Assembly (NCBI RefSeq): GCF_018919395.1 | Contig: NZ_JAHLME010000003.1 | Coordinates: 496,001 to 560,000, forward strand | From: Geomonas azotofigens | GTDB lineage: Bacteria; Desulfobacterota; Desulfuromonadia; Geobacterales; Geobacteraceae | Direction: 5' to 3' | DNA length: 64,000 bases | Shown: in pieces, positions 54,702 through 62,942 of the stretch | Position numbering within the stretch: the stretch's first letter is position 1 | How the letters are laid out: every line of letters starts with the position of its first letter | Position numbers and translations under genes: made by a program | Notes under the pieces: model-generated | Told to the model about the DNA's origin: nothing | Seen by the model: only the letters and a program-made list of their open reading frames with translations | Database searches by the model: none

Positions 54702-55559
54702 CTAGCTTCTTTGTTTTTGCGCCCGCTTCAAGCCTTCCACGCAGCTGTAGGGGATGGCCATGCCCCCCTTGCCGGTACCCATGTTGATTCCTTCCTCGAT
54801 GCCGTGATAATCGGAGCCGCCGGTCCAGATCAGCCCCTTCTTCTCGGCGGTGGCAACGAGGAATGCGCTTTCCTGGTCGTTGCAGACGTTGTTGAAGGCC
54901 TCGACACCGGCAAGTCCCATGGCGCAGAGCTGGTCGATGATGCGGTTCAGCGTGTCGCGGTCGTTGGTGATGGTGGTGGGATGAGCGAGCACCGCCACCC
55001 CGCCAAGCCTCTGCACCGTCGCCAGTGCCTCTTCCATCGGGAAGTAGCGCTTGGGGACATCGCAGGGGAGCAGGTAGCGCACGAAGGCGTCCTGCATGTC
55101 GCGGACGTACCCCTTGCCCATCAGGACCTGGGCGATGTGGGGGCGCCCCAGTGCCCCGCCCGCCAGGGCGGCCGCCTCGGCGCTGGAGATGGGAGCTCTC
55201 CCTTCGGTGGTCAACTTCTCGTTGATCCGTCCCACGATCGCCTCGCCGCGGGCCTCCCGCCGGTCACGGAACTCCTTGAGAATCGAGTGCAATTGCGGAT
55301 CGTGGTGATCGAGCAGGTATCCGAGCAGGTGGACGTCCTTGAACGAGTCGTACGCGACGGAAAATTCGATGGCGGGAAGTACCTCCACGCCGGCGGCAGC
55401 GCCTGCCGCGAGTGCCTCATCGATGCCATCCACCGTGTCGTGGTCAGCCAACGCGATCGCTTTGAGTCCGAGCCCTTTGGCCATAGCCACCAACTCCGTC
55501 GGGGTGCGTACCCCGTCGGAAAACGTGGAGTGCAAATGCAGGTCTACCAGTTCTTTCAT
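54702..55559 (-). CDS. PHP-domain phosphoesterase (nucleoside 3',5'-bisphosphate/RNase AM-like)
   Basis: 285 residues. PHP metal motifs are all visible: VDLHLHSTFSDGVRTPTELV (start), ALADHDTVDG, EVLPAIEFS, LAHPT (about 197) and DYHG near 262. The size and order are those of the YciV/TrpH family. E. coli YciV acts on pAp-like bisphosphates and as a 5'-exonuclease. Its end meets the hairpin at 54690. Confidence 0.92.
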   Translation of the reverse strand: MKELVDLHLHSTFSDGVRTPTELVAMAKGLGLKAIALADHDTVDGIDEALAAGAAAGVEVLPAIEFSVAYDSFKDVHLLGYLLDHHDPQLHSILKEFRDRREARGEAIVGRINEKLTTEGRAPISSAEAAALAGGALGRPHIAQVLMGKGYVRDMQDAFVRYLLPCDVPKRYFPMEEALATVQRLGGVAVLAHPTTITNDRDTLNRIIDQLCAMGLAGVEAFNNVCNDQESAFLVATAEKKGLIWTGGSDYHGIEEGINMGTGKGGMAIPYSCVEGLKRAQKQRS

Positions 55560-55700
55560 GTATCTCCCTCGATTTTGATCAGGTCATTATAGGGTTTTCT
55601 CACGTTTGTGCAACCGTTAAGGACGCACTTAGCAGTTGCCTTGACCAGTGCCATCTTGTATAAGGAAGCATTACTTTTTTCAGGATGAACAGAGGTGTGT

Positions 55701-55925
55701 GTGGCAAAGACGAAGGGGATGGCAGGAGCGGTATTCGCACTGTCGACGTTCATCATAGGGGGGCTTCTCACTTTCACAGGTTTGGGGCTGATAGCGTTCA
55801 TGAAGAACCAGGACCTGCTTGGCTGGGGAGAGGGGCGCAGCATCGGCATCTTGTTAGTATGCGTTGGGCTTCTTGCTTCCATCATGGGCGTTCTGGTAAT
55901 GCGTGTGATCACCAACAGGTTGTAG
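55701..55925 (+). CDS. small two-helix membrane protein
   Basis: 74 residues from GTG 55701 (AGAGG upstream). Two hydrophobic segments (about 7-30, FALSTFIIGGLLTFTGLGLIAF; 47-67, GILLVCVGLLASIMGVLVM). It sits one base before nth, so the two genes are probably coexpressed. It is unknown and may be a small membrane partner or a conserved hypothetical of this lineage. Confidence 0.65.
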   Translation: MAKTKGMAGAVFALSTFIIGGLLTFTGLGLIAFMKNQDLLGWGEGRSIGILLVCVGLLASIMGVLVMRVITNRL

Positions 55926-55926
55926 C

Positions 55927-56583
55927 ATGAGGGACGACCAGGTCCACCAGGCGATAGCGATCCTCACCGAGGCGGTCAAGGCGTGGGTAAGTCCCGCGGT
56001 GACTATCGTCGCCACCCAGGGTAAGGATCCGTTCAAGGTGCTGGTCTCCTGCATCCTGTCGCTGCGGACCCGCGACCAGACTACCGCCGAGGCTTCGGCA
56101 CGTCTCTTCGCGCTGGCCGATTCCCCCGAAAAGATGGTGCGCCTGGACGTGCAGCGGATCGAAGCCGCCATCTACCCGGTCGGCTTTTACCGCGTGAAGG
56201 CCGAGCAGATTCTCGAGATCTCGCGCTCGTTGTGCGGGCTGTACCGGGGAGTTGTCCCGGATGACCTCGAGTCGCTGTTGAAGTTCAAGGGGGTGGGGCG
56301 CAAGACCGCCAACCTGGTCCTTACCCTTGGTTTCGGCAAGCCCGGTATCTGCGTCGACATCCACGTGCACCGGATCTGCAACCGCTGGGGCTACGTCAAA
56401 ACCCGCACGCCGGAGCAGACTGAATTCGCCCTGAGAGAGAAACTGCCGGCCGAGTACTGGATCATAATCAACGATCTTCTGGTAACTTTCGGGCAGAACC
56501 AGTGCACTCCGCTTTCACCGAGGTGCTCAACCTGTCCGTTGATAGATCTTTGCGACAGGGTCTCAGTAACCAAATCAAGATAA
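55927..56583 (+). CDS. nth: endonuclease III (DNA glycosylase/AP lyase)
   Basis: 218 residues. HhH motif LLKFKGVGRKTANLVL (about 117-132; catalytic Lys in GRKTA), catalytic Asp in CVDIHVHRI, and the Fe-S cluster CTPLSPRCSTCPLIDLC (C-x6-C-x2-C-x5-C). It removes oxidised pyrimidines. Normal for Nth. Confidence 0.97.
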   Translation: MRDDQVHQAIAILTEAVKAWVSPAVTIVATQGKDPFKVLVSCILSLRTRDQTTAEASARLFALADSPEKMVRLDVQRIEAAIYPVGFYRVKAEQILEISRSLCGLYRGVVPDDLESLLKFKGVGRKTANLVLTLGFGKPGICVDIHVHRICNRWGYVKTRTPEQTEFALREKLPAEYWIIINDLLVTFGQNQCTPLSPRCSTCPLIDLCDRVSVTKSR

Positions 56584-56590
56584 AACAGTG

Positions 56591-56618
56591 TTGCAGAAAC
56601 TCGCTCTTTGAGTATAAT
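56591..56618 (+). promoter_or_regulatory. promoter of the hydroxyacid dehydrogenase gene
   Basis: TTGCAG (56591-56596), a 16-bp spacer and TATAAT (56613-56618), about 70 bases before ATG 56691. Confidence 0.65.
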
Positions 56619-56690
56619 GGGGCCTTGAGTTTTTGAGCTAAGCAAAAATGCTATCCGCTGGTGTAAAGCATCAGCCACTCTGGGGGGATT

Positions 56691-57548
56691 ATGCTTAAAA
56701 AGATAGGTTTTGTCGGTCTGGGCACCGTCGGTGTTCACATGGCAGCTAACCTTGCCAAGTCGGACTATCAATTAACGGTGTTTGACCAAGACGAAAATGC
56801 GATGGCTGAATTGGCCAAGCTGGGCGTGAAAGTCGGCGATTCGCCGATGGCGACCGCCAAGGGGCAGGACCTGGTCATCGTGATCGTGCCGGAGAGCAAG
56901 TACCTGGTCTTTGGCGAGAACGGCGTCCTGGAAGGGATCGATCCCGGCACCATACTGGTCGACATGGGCACCCACTGCCTGGAGACCATCGAGCGCATGG
57001 CCGAGGAAGCGAAAGCGCGTCGCGTCATGTTCCTGGAGGCGCCGGTCTGGGGGAGCAAGGAGCACGCGGCCAACGGTCTGCTCACTATCCTGGCCGGTGG
57101 CGACGAGGCGCTTTTGGGCCGTTGCCGTGAGCCGTTCTCCTATTTTGGCCTCAACATCATCCACATCGGCAAGATCGGCGACGCCACCCGCATGAAACTG
57201 ATCGTGAACCTGCTGCAGGCCGAGATGATGCAGTCCCTGTCCGAAGGTCTCGTTTTCGGCGAGAAGATGGGCTTCAAGCCTGACAAGATCCTCGAGGTGC
57301 TCGACTCCGGCGGGGTTGCCTCGCCGCTGTTCCACTCCAAAGGGCGTTCCATCGCGCGCGGCGACTTCAGCCGGAACCTGGCGCTCAAGTACGTCGAGTC
57401 GCAGATGCGGCGCGTACTGGAAATGGCCGATAAACTGGGACTCGATCTCCCCGCCGCCAAGACCGTCTCCGCCATCTTCGATCAGGCCGTCCAGGACGGC
57501 CGGGGCGAGGAGGATTTCTCCGCCATCGTCAAGCTGCTGCGCAAGTAA
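56691..57548 (+). CDS. NAD(P)-dependent beta-hydroxyacid dehydrogenase (glyoxylate/succinic semialdehyde reductase type)
   Basis: 285 residues. N-terminal Rossmann fold: KIGFVGLGTVGVHMAANLAK (about 4-23). Then DMGTHCLETI, EAPVWGSKEHAANG (family motif; usual form is APVSGxxxxAxxG) and the catalytic Lys in MKLIVNLLQ (about 170). The class includes 3-hydroxyisobutyrate, tartronate semialdehyde and Geobacter glyoxylate/SSA reductases. GGGGG upstream is the likely ribosome site. It has its own promoter and terminator. Confidence 0.9.
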   Translation: MLKKIGFVGLGTVGVHMAANLAKSDYQLTVFDQDENAMAELAKLGVKVGDSPMATAKGQDLVIVIVPESKYLVFGENGVLEGIDPGTILVDMGTHCLETIERMAEEAKARRVMFLEAPVWGSKEHAANGLLTILAGGDEALLGRCREPFSYFGLNIIHIGKIGDATRMKLIVNLLQAEMMQSLSEGLVFGEKMGFKPDKILEVLDSGGVASPLFHSKGRSIARGDFSRNLALKYVESQMRRVLEMADKLGLDLPAAKTVSAIFDQAVQDGRGEEDFSAIVKLLRK

Positions 57549-57570
57549 TCTCGGTTCCGACACCGTTGAC

Positions 57571-57605
57571 AAAAGAGGCACCCCAAAAGGTGCCTCTTTT
57601 TTTTG
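57571..57605 (+). terminator. terminator of the hydroxyacid dehydrogenase
   Basis: AAAAGAGGCACC/GGTGCCTCTTTT stem with a six-base loop and four more T. Confidence 0.92.
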
Positions 57606-57948
57606 TTCGCGTGCCCCCCTTTGCGAAGGGGGACAGGGGGGATTTGCCTTTTGCTCTCCCGCTGCTGCGAAAAATAAATCTCCCGCCATCCCTTCCGCAT
57701 CTCCACCCGATTGCTCTCCTTCATCTCATGTGTATGAAAAAAAATTGTGTGTACAAAAATCTTAGCGATGCAGTAAAAATAGATATTCAATTTTGTAAAA
57801 AAACATGTTCGATTGCTTTTAGCCGGTGCTAATTATTATTTGTCTCATGTAAAACGATAAGCACATTTAACTGTTACGTTTCAATTGACTGTATATAGAA
57901 TTTGTTGGACCGTAACATTAGTACTACTACGGTAGTAATGGGAGAACT
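57606..57948 (+). promoter_or_regulatory. ftsH upstream region with inverted repeat
   Basis: AT-rich, no ORF. A near-perfect inverted repeat CATTA-gta-CTAC...GTAG-TAATG covers 57916-57940, directly before the ribosome site GGGAG. A possible promoter is TTAACT, 17 bases, TGTATA near 57868-57896. The repeat lies between the promoter and the start, fit for a repressor site. Confidence 0.5.
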
Positions 57949-59748
57949 ATGGGGAACACGAGAAACAAGAAGCTTATGTTGTTGGGTCTGTCTTTGAGCT
58001 TTTTGGCCGTCGCAGGTTACGGCTTCTATTCCTGGCAACAATCACACGCGGACACTAGCAGGCAGATAAGCTACACCACCTTCATCCAGAAAGTTTCGGC
58101 CGGCAACATAACCAAAGTGAGGATTGTCGGCGACGAGATCACCGCCCACGCCAAAAACGGCGAGAAATTCAACCTCTTTCTCCCGGCGGGCGCCTACCTG
58201 GGCGATCTGCTTATCGCCAAGAAAGTCGACTTTTCCTCGACACCTCCTTCCGGCGGACCCAACTGGTTCGAGATCGGCTTCCTGGTCGCCATCGGCATCT
58301 TCCTGTTTGTCATCTTGAGGCGTTTTACCGGCATGGGGAGAAGCCGTGCCCGCGTGGTCGACAACTCCGAATCCACCACCCGTTTCAGCGACGTGGCGGG
58401 CGCCGAGGAGGCCAAGGCGGAACTGCTGGACACGGTCGAGTTTCTGAAGGACCCCGAGAAATTCTCCACCCTTGGCGGCAAGATGCCGACCGGCGTGCTC
58501 CTCGTGGGCCCTCCGGGAACCGGCAAGACCCTGATCGCTCGGGCGGTCGCGGGTGAGGCCGACGTTCCCTTCTTCTCCATCTCCGGCTCGGAGTTCGTCG
58601 AGATGTACGTTGGCGTGGGCGCCTCGCGGGTGAGGGACCTGTTCGCGCAGGCGAAGAAGGCCGCGCCGTGCATCGTCTTCATCGACGAGATCGACGCGGT
58701 CGGCCGCAAGCGCGACGCAGCCGCCGGCGGCGGCGCCAGCGACGAGCGCGACCAGACCCTAAACCAGTTGCTGGTCGAGATGGACGGCTTCGAGGTGAAC
58801 TCGGGCATCGTGGTGCTGGCCGCCACCAACCGCCCCGAGATCCTCGACGCGGCGCTGCTGCGCTCCGGGCGTTTCGACCGCCAGGTCACCGTGGGCTGCC
58901 CCGATATCAGGGGGCGTGAAGCCATCCTCAAGGTGCACGCGAAGAACGTCCCGCTGCACGACGAGGTCGACCTGATGGTGATCGCCCGCGGCACCCCCGG
59001 CTTCTCAGGCGCCGACTTGGCCAACGTGGTCAACGAGGCCGCCATCCTCGCCGCGCGTTGCAACAAGGGCGCGGTCGAGATGATCGATTTCGACCTGGCC
59101 AAGGACAAGGTGCTCATGGGGGCCGAGAAGAAATCCATGGTCCTCTCGGACAAGCTGAAGCTTTCCACCGCCTATCACGAGGCGGGCCACGTGCTGGTGG
59201 CGAAACTGACCCCGGGTTCGGACCCGGTGCACAAGGTGACCATCATCCCCCGGGGACGGGCGATGGGGGTGACCGTGCAGATTCCCGAGGACGACATCTA
59301 CTGCTACACCAAGGAGATGCTGGTCGCCCACCTCAAGGTGCTCATGGGGGGACGCGCGGCCGAGGAACTCATCTACAGCACCACCACCACGGGGGCGGGC
59401 AACGACCTGGCCCGGGCCACTGACACCGCGCGCAAGATGGTCAGCGAGTGGGGCATGTCGCGCGCCTTCGGGCCGGTAGCCTTTGGCCACAACGAGAACA
59501 CGGATAACGGCGGGGGGGGCAAGAAAGGCTTCAGCGACGTTACCGCGCGGGAGATCGACAACGAGATCCGCTCCATCGTCAGCGGCTGCTATTCGGACGT
59601 GGTGGCCCTGCTGAGCGAGAACATGGATGCCCTGGAGCGGCTGACCCGGGAGCTGGTCGTCAAGGAAACCCTCGACGCCGGCGAGATCGATGCGATCCTC
59701 GGGTTCGGGGACGACGGCAGCGACGAGCCCGTCTCCGCCGCAGCCTGA
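57949..59748 (+). CDS. ftsH: ATP-dependent zinc metalloprotease FtsH
   Basis: 599 residues. N-terminal helix (about 11-27), periplasmic domain ([21 protein letters not shown]), second helix ([17 protein letters not shown]). AAA domain: GPPGTGKT (Walker A), [15 protein letters not shown] (Walker B), [23 protein letters not shown]. Protease: HEAGH zinc motif (about 408). It degrades membrane and regulatory proteins. Shorter than E. coli FtsH (644); many Geobacter relatives carry more than one copy. Has its own upstream region and terminator. Confidence 0.97.
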   Translation: MGNTRNKKLMLLGLSLSFLAVAGYGFYSWQQSHADTSRQISYTTFIQKVSAGNITKVRIVGDEITAHAKNGEKFNLFLPAGAYLGDLLIAKKVDFSSTPPSGGPNWFEIGFLVAIGIFLFVILRRFTGMGRSRARVVDNSESTTRFSDVAGAEEAKAELLDTVEFLKDPEKFSTLGGKMPTGVLLVGPPGTGKTLIARAVAGEADVPFFSISGSEFVEMYVGVGASRVRDLFAQAKKAAPCIVFIDEIDAVGRKRDAAAGGGASDERDQTLNQLLVEMDGFEVNSGIVVLAATNRPEILDAALLRSGRFDRQVTVGCPDIRGREAILKVHAKNVPLHDEVDLMVIARGTPGFSGADLANVVNEAAILAARCNKGAVEMIDFDLAKDKVLMGAEKKSMVLSDKLKLSTAYHEAGHVLVAKLTPGSDPVHKVTIIPRGRAMGVTVQIPEDDIYCYTKEMLVAHLKVLMGGRAAEELIYSTTTTGAGNDLARATDTARKMVSEWGMSRAFGPVAFGHNENTDNGGGGKKGFSDVTAREIDNEIRSIVSGCYSDVVALLSENMDALERLTRELVVKETLDAGEIDAILGFGDDGSDEPVSAAA

Positions 59749-59773
59749 CCACTCCCGCCTGAAAACACCACTT

Positions 59774-59815
59774 GGGGACCGGCGCTCTTCGCAAGGCGCC
59801 GGTCCCCTTACTTTT
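59774..59815 (+). terminator. terminator of ftsH
   Basis: GGGGACCGGCGC/GCGCCGGTCCCC stem, ten-base loop, then TTACTTTT. Confidence 0.85.
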
Positions 59816-59901
59816 CCCGCCAGCAGCAAAAGCTTGCCCGTCCCGCCGATCGATGTTATGAAAGAGCCTGGCCCAGGCCGATTCGAGCAGAGGAGCACCC
59901 C

Positions 59902-60381
59902 ATGACCAATAACGACGTCTTCCGCAGACTGCGCTACGCGCTGAACCTCAACAACCAGGCTGTTGTCGAGGCTTTCCGACTTTCGGGCATGAAGATGGGG
60001 CAGGCGGACATCACGAGCTTGGTCAAGAAGGACGACGAGGAAGGGTTCCGCGAGTGCGGCGACGAGGTGCTGCAGGCGTTTCTGGACGGAGTGATCGCGT
60101 TGAGGCGGGGCAAGCGCGAAGGGGCCGATGACAAGGCGGCACCGTCCCCGGAGCAACTGACCAACAACGACATTCTCAAGAAGATCCGCATCGCGTTGAG
60201 CCTGAAAGAGGACGATATGCTGGCGATCTTCAAGCTGGCCAAGTTCCCCGTCTCCAAGTCGGAGCTGAGCGCGGTGTTCCGCGCCAAGGGGCAGGAGAAC
60301 TACAAATCCTGCGGCGACCAGATGCTGCGGAACTTTCTCAAGGGACTCACCATCAAATATCGGGAAGGTGCCGAGAATTAA
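59902..60381 (+). CDS. DUF1456 (YehS-like) protein
   Basis: 159 residues consisting of two tandem DUF1456 repeats: TNNDVFRRLRYALNLNNQAV (about 2-21) and TNNDILKKIRIALSLKEDDM (about 87-106), each ending with a LxxFLxG segment. The family is conserved and uncharacterised, seen as two-repeat cytoplasmic proteins. AGGAG lies upstream of the ATG. Confidence 0.9.
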   Translation: MTNNDVFRRLRYALNLNNQAVVEAFRLSGMKMGQADITSLVKKDDEEGFRECGDEVLQAFLDGVIALRRGKREGADDKAAPSPEQLTNNDILKKIRIALSLKEDDMLAIFKLAKFPVSKSELSAVFRAKGQENYKSCGDQMLRNFLKGLTIKYREGAEN

Positions 60382-60400
60382 AGGCTGAAGGGAGGTTCGC

Positions 60401-60817
60401 TTGGACCGTCACGAAGTCGAAGGGGCCGCCGTCGCGGCCGAAACTGCCGAAGCTTCCAAACCAGCCGGAGCTTCCAGCACGGGCGAAGGTGAAGAGACCG
60501 TCGCAGCCATGGACCCGGCTGTCATCGCCAGCGGTTTGGCCGCGGTACGCAAGCGGCGCTGGTGTCTCTGGATCGTCCTCATCGTTTATCTCCCCACCAT
60601 GTACCTGACCCAGAAGATTACCCACTCCTTCAGCGGCTCGATGCCGGTGTTTTTCGCCTGGTTCGCCGTGCTGCTCTGCGTCATGTTCTACTCCGCCACC
60701 GCCCGTTGCCCGCGTTGCCGCAACTACTATCACATGCAGGGGATGGCGCTGCTGTACCTGCGCAGGTGCCTGCACTGCCAGCTCCCCCTCGACGCGGACA
60801 AGAGGGGCAAGCTCTAG
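60401..60817 (+). CDS. membrane protein with C-terminal zinc ribbon
   Basis: 138 residues from TTG 60401 with GGAGG seven bases upstream. Disordered Ala/Glu N-terminus (about 1-45), two membrane helices (about 55-72 and 82-99), then a CPRC...CLHC cysteine pair (ARCPRCRNYYHMQ and YLRRCLHCQLPL), a zinc-ribbon pattern. No family recognised. It overlaps the tail of the convergent lipoprotein gene by four bases. Confidence 0.7.
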   Translation: MDRHEVEGAAVAAETAEASKPAGASSTGEGEETVAAMDPAVIASGLAAVRKRRWCLWIVLIVYLPTMYLTQKITHSFSGSMPVFFAWFAVLLCVMFYSATARCPRCRNYYHMQGMALLYLRRCLHCQLPLDADKRGKL

Positions 60818-61482
60818 GGCGCCGTCCCCGCTTTTCCCTGCGCAGTTTCGCTGTACGCCCGCTGCGCCCTGTCCACCGCGGACAGTTCCGCTTCCAGCTC
60901 GTACAGGAGGTTGTCCCCGTCCACCTCGCTCCTGCGCATGAATATCGCCATATCCCTCACCCCTTGCTCGCTCAACTCCCGGGACAGGTGTTCCTCTATG
61001 GCGTCGATATCGAATTGAAAGGCGCGGTACGCGCGCTGTACCTCCTGCCCCAGTTCGGCTATCGGCTCGAAGGCGTCGCCCAACTCCATGCGTGGCATCC
61101 GGGCGCTCCGTGAGAGCCGTGGGTAACGACACTCGCCTGCGGACTTCTCCGCCTCCACCAGGTACGCGTTTCCCTGGTAGTGCATCCCGTTGGCGTGCCG
61201 CACCAGCCTCTCTCCCGCTCCGGTCATGGTGTTCACTTCCTCCCGTAACGCACGATACGCCCGGGGGAGGTCGGCTTCGTAGGCGAACCTGACGTCATCC
61301 AGCGCCTTGCGCGTGTCGCGGGTTTTTAGCTCCGCGTAACGCAGGTCGTCCTGGACCGTCTGCAGGGAGGCGCTATTTTCCTCCCGCCATCCGGCCCGCC
61401 ACGACGAGCATCCTGACAAAGATATCCCAATGAGGAGTACCTCCAGCCAGGCGAGGGAACGTCGTGAGTTCGGTTGTCTCAT
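60814..61482 (-). CDS. coiled-coil lipoprotein, unknown
   Basis: 222 residues. Signal peptide with lipobox LSGC (Cys about 25). The mature part is mostly helical and charged, with long heptad stretches (about 35-75 and 135-200). It resembles DUF2959-type lipoproteins only loosely. No partner known. Convergent with the zinc-ribbon membrane protein. Confidence 0.65.
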   Translation of the reverse strand: MRQPNSRRSLAWLEVLLIGISLSGCSSWRAGWREENSASLQTVQDDLRYAELKTRDTRKALDDVRFAYEADLPRAYRALREEVNTMTGAGERLVRHANGMHYQGNAYLVEAEKSAGECRYPRLSRSARMPRMELGDAFEPIAELGQEVQRAYRAFQFDIDAIEEHLSRELSEQGVRDMAIFMRRSEVDGDNLLYELEAELSAVDRAQRAYSETAQGKAGTAP

Positions 61483-61736
61483 GACAGGCTCCTGTTATGC
61501 TATTGCGATTGGATGATTGTACTTAATGTGCTGCTGGTGTCAACGCGGCAGCCGGAACAATATCCGTCATTGCCGGCTGCGCGGCGTTCACAACGAATGG
61601 TCCAAGATGGCGCTGCCGCCGGCTCCGGATTTTGGTAAAATGACCGTACTTGGCTCTTCTGTTAATGAGTCAGCAACGGGTCCAATGAGAGTTGCGTTTA
61701 CCCTATTCATTGGCAAACCGCAGCGTGGGGGAGATC
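61483..61736. other. intergenic upstream of dienelactone hydrolase
   Basis: No convincing ORF. Promoters for the divergent lipoprotein and hydrolase genes should lie here; GGGGGAG precedes the hydrolase ATG. Confidence 0.4.
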
Positions 61737-62522
61737 ATGAAAAAGTACCTTTTAGCATTGATGATGACGCTGGCGGCGCAAGGAGCTGGCGCCGCCGTGG
61801 TTGGCCATAACGTCGAGTACCGCCAGGGAGACACCGTCCTGGAGGGATACCTGGCCTATGACGATGCCATCAAGGCGAAGCGTCCCGGCGTGCTCGTCAT
61901 CCACGAGTGGACCGGCGTGAGCCCTTATGAAAAGATGCGTGTCGAGCAACTCGCCAAGTTGGGGTATGTCGCCTTTGCCGCCGACATTTACGGGAAGGGG
62001 GTGCGCCCGGTCGGTCCGGAGCAGGCCGCCAAGGAAGCGGCCAAGTACCGGGGCAACGACCGAAGCCTGATCCGTGCGCGCGCGGCGGCGGGGCTGGAGA
62101 AGCTGACCGGGCTACCCCAGGTCGATCCCAAGCGGCTGGCGGTGATGGGATACTGCTTCGGTGGCACGGCCGCGCTGGAGTTGGCCAGAAGCGGCGCCGA
62201 CGTTCTGGGTACGGTGAGCTTCCACGGCGGTCTCAGCACGCCCAATCCAGCGGACGCGAGGAACATACGCGGCAAGGTGCTCGCGCTGCATGGGGCCGAC
62301 GACCCGTACGTGAAGCCGGATGAGGTGGCCGCGTTCCAGAAGGAGATGCGCGACGCCAGGGTGGACTGGCAGATGAACCTGTACGGCAACGCGGTGCACA
62401 GCTTCACCAATCCCAAGTCCGGCAATGACAACAGCAAAGGGGCCGCCTACAACGAGAAAGCCGACCGGCGGTCGTTCGAGGCCATGAAGATATTCTTCAA
62501 CGAGATCTTCGCAACTCGCTGA
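61737..62522 (+). CDS. exported dienelactone hydrolase-family protein
   Basis: 261 residues from ATG 61737. Signal peptide about 1-19 (MKKYLLALMMTLAAQGAGA). Alpha/beta-hydrolase core with nucleophile Cys in GYCFGGTAALELA (about 138), Asp in LHGADDPYV (about 187) and His in AVHSFTNP (about 220), the Cys-Asp-His triad of dienelactone hydrolases. Cytosolic members cleave dienelactone in aromatic degradation; the export signal suggests another ester or lactone target, perhaps with the exported dioxygenase at 40237. Confidence 0.9.
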   Translation: MKKYLLALMMTLAAQGAGAAVVGHNVEYRQGDTVLEGYLAYDDAIKAKRPGVLVIHEWTGVSPYEKMRVEQLAKLGYVAFAADIYGKGVRPVGPEQAAKEAAKYRGNDRSLIRARAAAGLEKLTGLPQVDPKRLAVMGYCFGGTAALELARSGADVLGTVSFHGGLSTPNPADARNIRGKVLALHGADDPYVKPDEVAAFQKEMRDARVDWQMNLYGNAVHSFTNPKSGNDNSKGAAYNEKADRRSFEAMKIFFNEIFATR

Positions 62523-62570
62523 CCTGTGTCGGTCACCGGTGGCGCTCCAGCGCCTTGTCCTCCGGGCGCT

Positions 62571-62594
62571 ATAGGGGCAAATAATCATTTGCCC
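62571..62594. repeat. fourth GGGCAAAT/ATTTGCCC palindrome
   Basis: ATAGGGGCAAATAATCATTT (from 62571) closely matches the copies at 39471 and 39601. It marks the boundary between the hydrolase and the LigD remnant. Confidence 0.8.
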
Positions 62595-62661
62595 AGCCAC
62601 CGGTGCCCCACCGCCGCTGACGGCAGGAGCGGCTTCTGGGCGACAAGGGGACGAATCAATA

Positions 62662-62889
62662 TTGGTCCGACGGCTGGAGCCTGGACGCGGAGCCGCCGAG
62701 CCTTATTCCCTGCGGGCCCGTCCCGGCGCGCCGGTCGCCACACCGACCACCTGGGAGGAACTGGTCGCCGGGGCGAAGCCGGCTCCCTATGACCTGCGCA
62801 ACCTCCACGAGCGCCTCGCAGGACTGCCGCGGGAGCCGTGGCCGGGGTGCTTCGAGTTGCGACAGAAGTTGCCAGGTGAGAGAGCTTGA
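62662..62889 (+). pseudogene. remnant of LigD-type polymerase domain (NHEJ)
   Basis: 75 codons ending at a normal stop. The segment AEPYSLRARPGAPVATPTTWEE matches the C-terminal end of the polymerase/primase domain of bacterial LigD; the usual GRGATAVAPYSLRARPGAPV is seen in shortened form. The rest of the domain and any ligase or nuclease part are missing. No start with a ribosome site. A dispersed palindrome lies just before it. Probably the left-over 3' end of a lost ligD or polymerase gene. Confidence 0.75.
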
Positions 62890-62942
62890 CTTGCCACCGC
62901 GCGCGGCGTTATACCTGTGCAATTCCTTTTCCCGGAGCATCC

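Noticed and set aside
60401-60817. Fusion of the zinc-ribbon protein with DUF1456
   Set aside because: Separate frames with a clear stop and a strong ribosome site between them.
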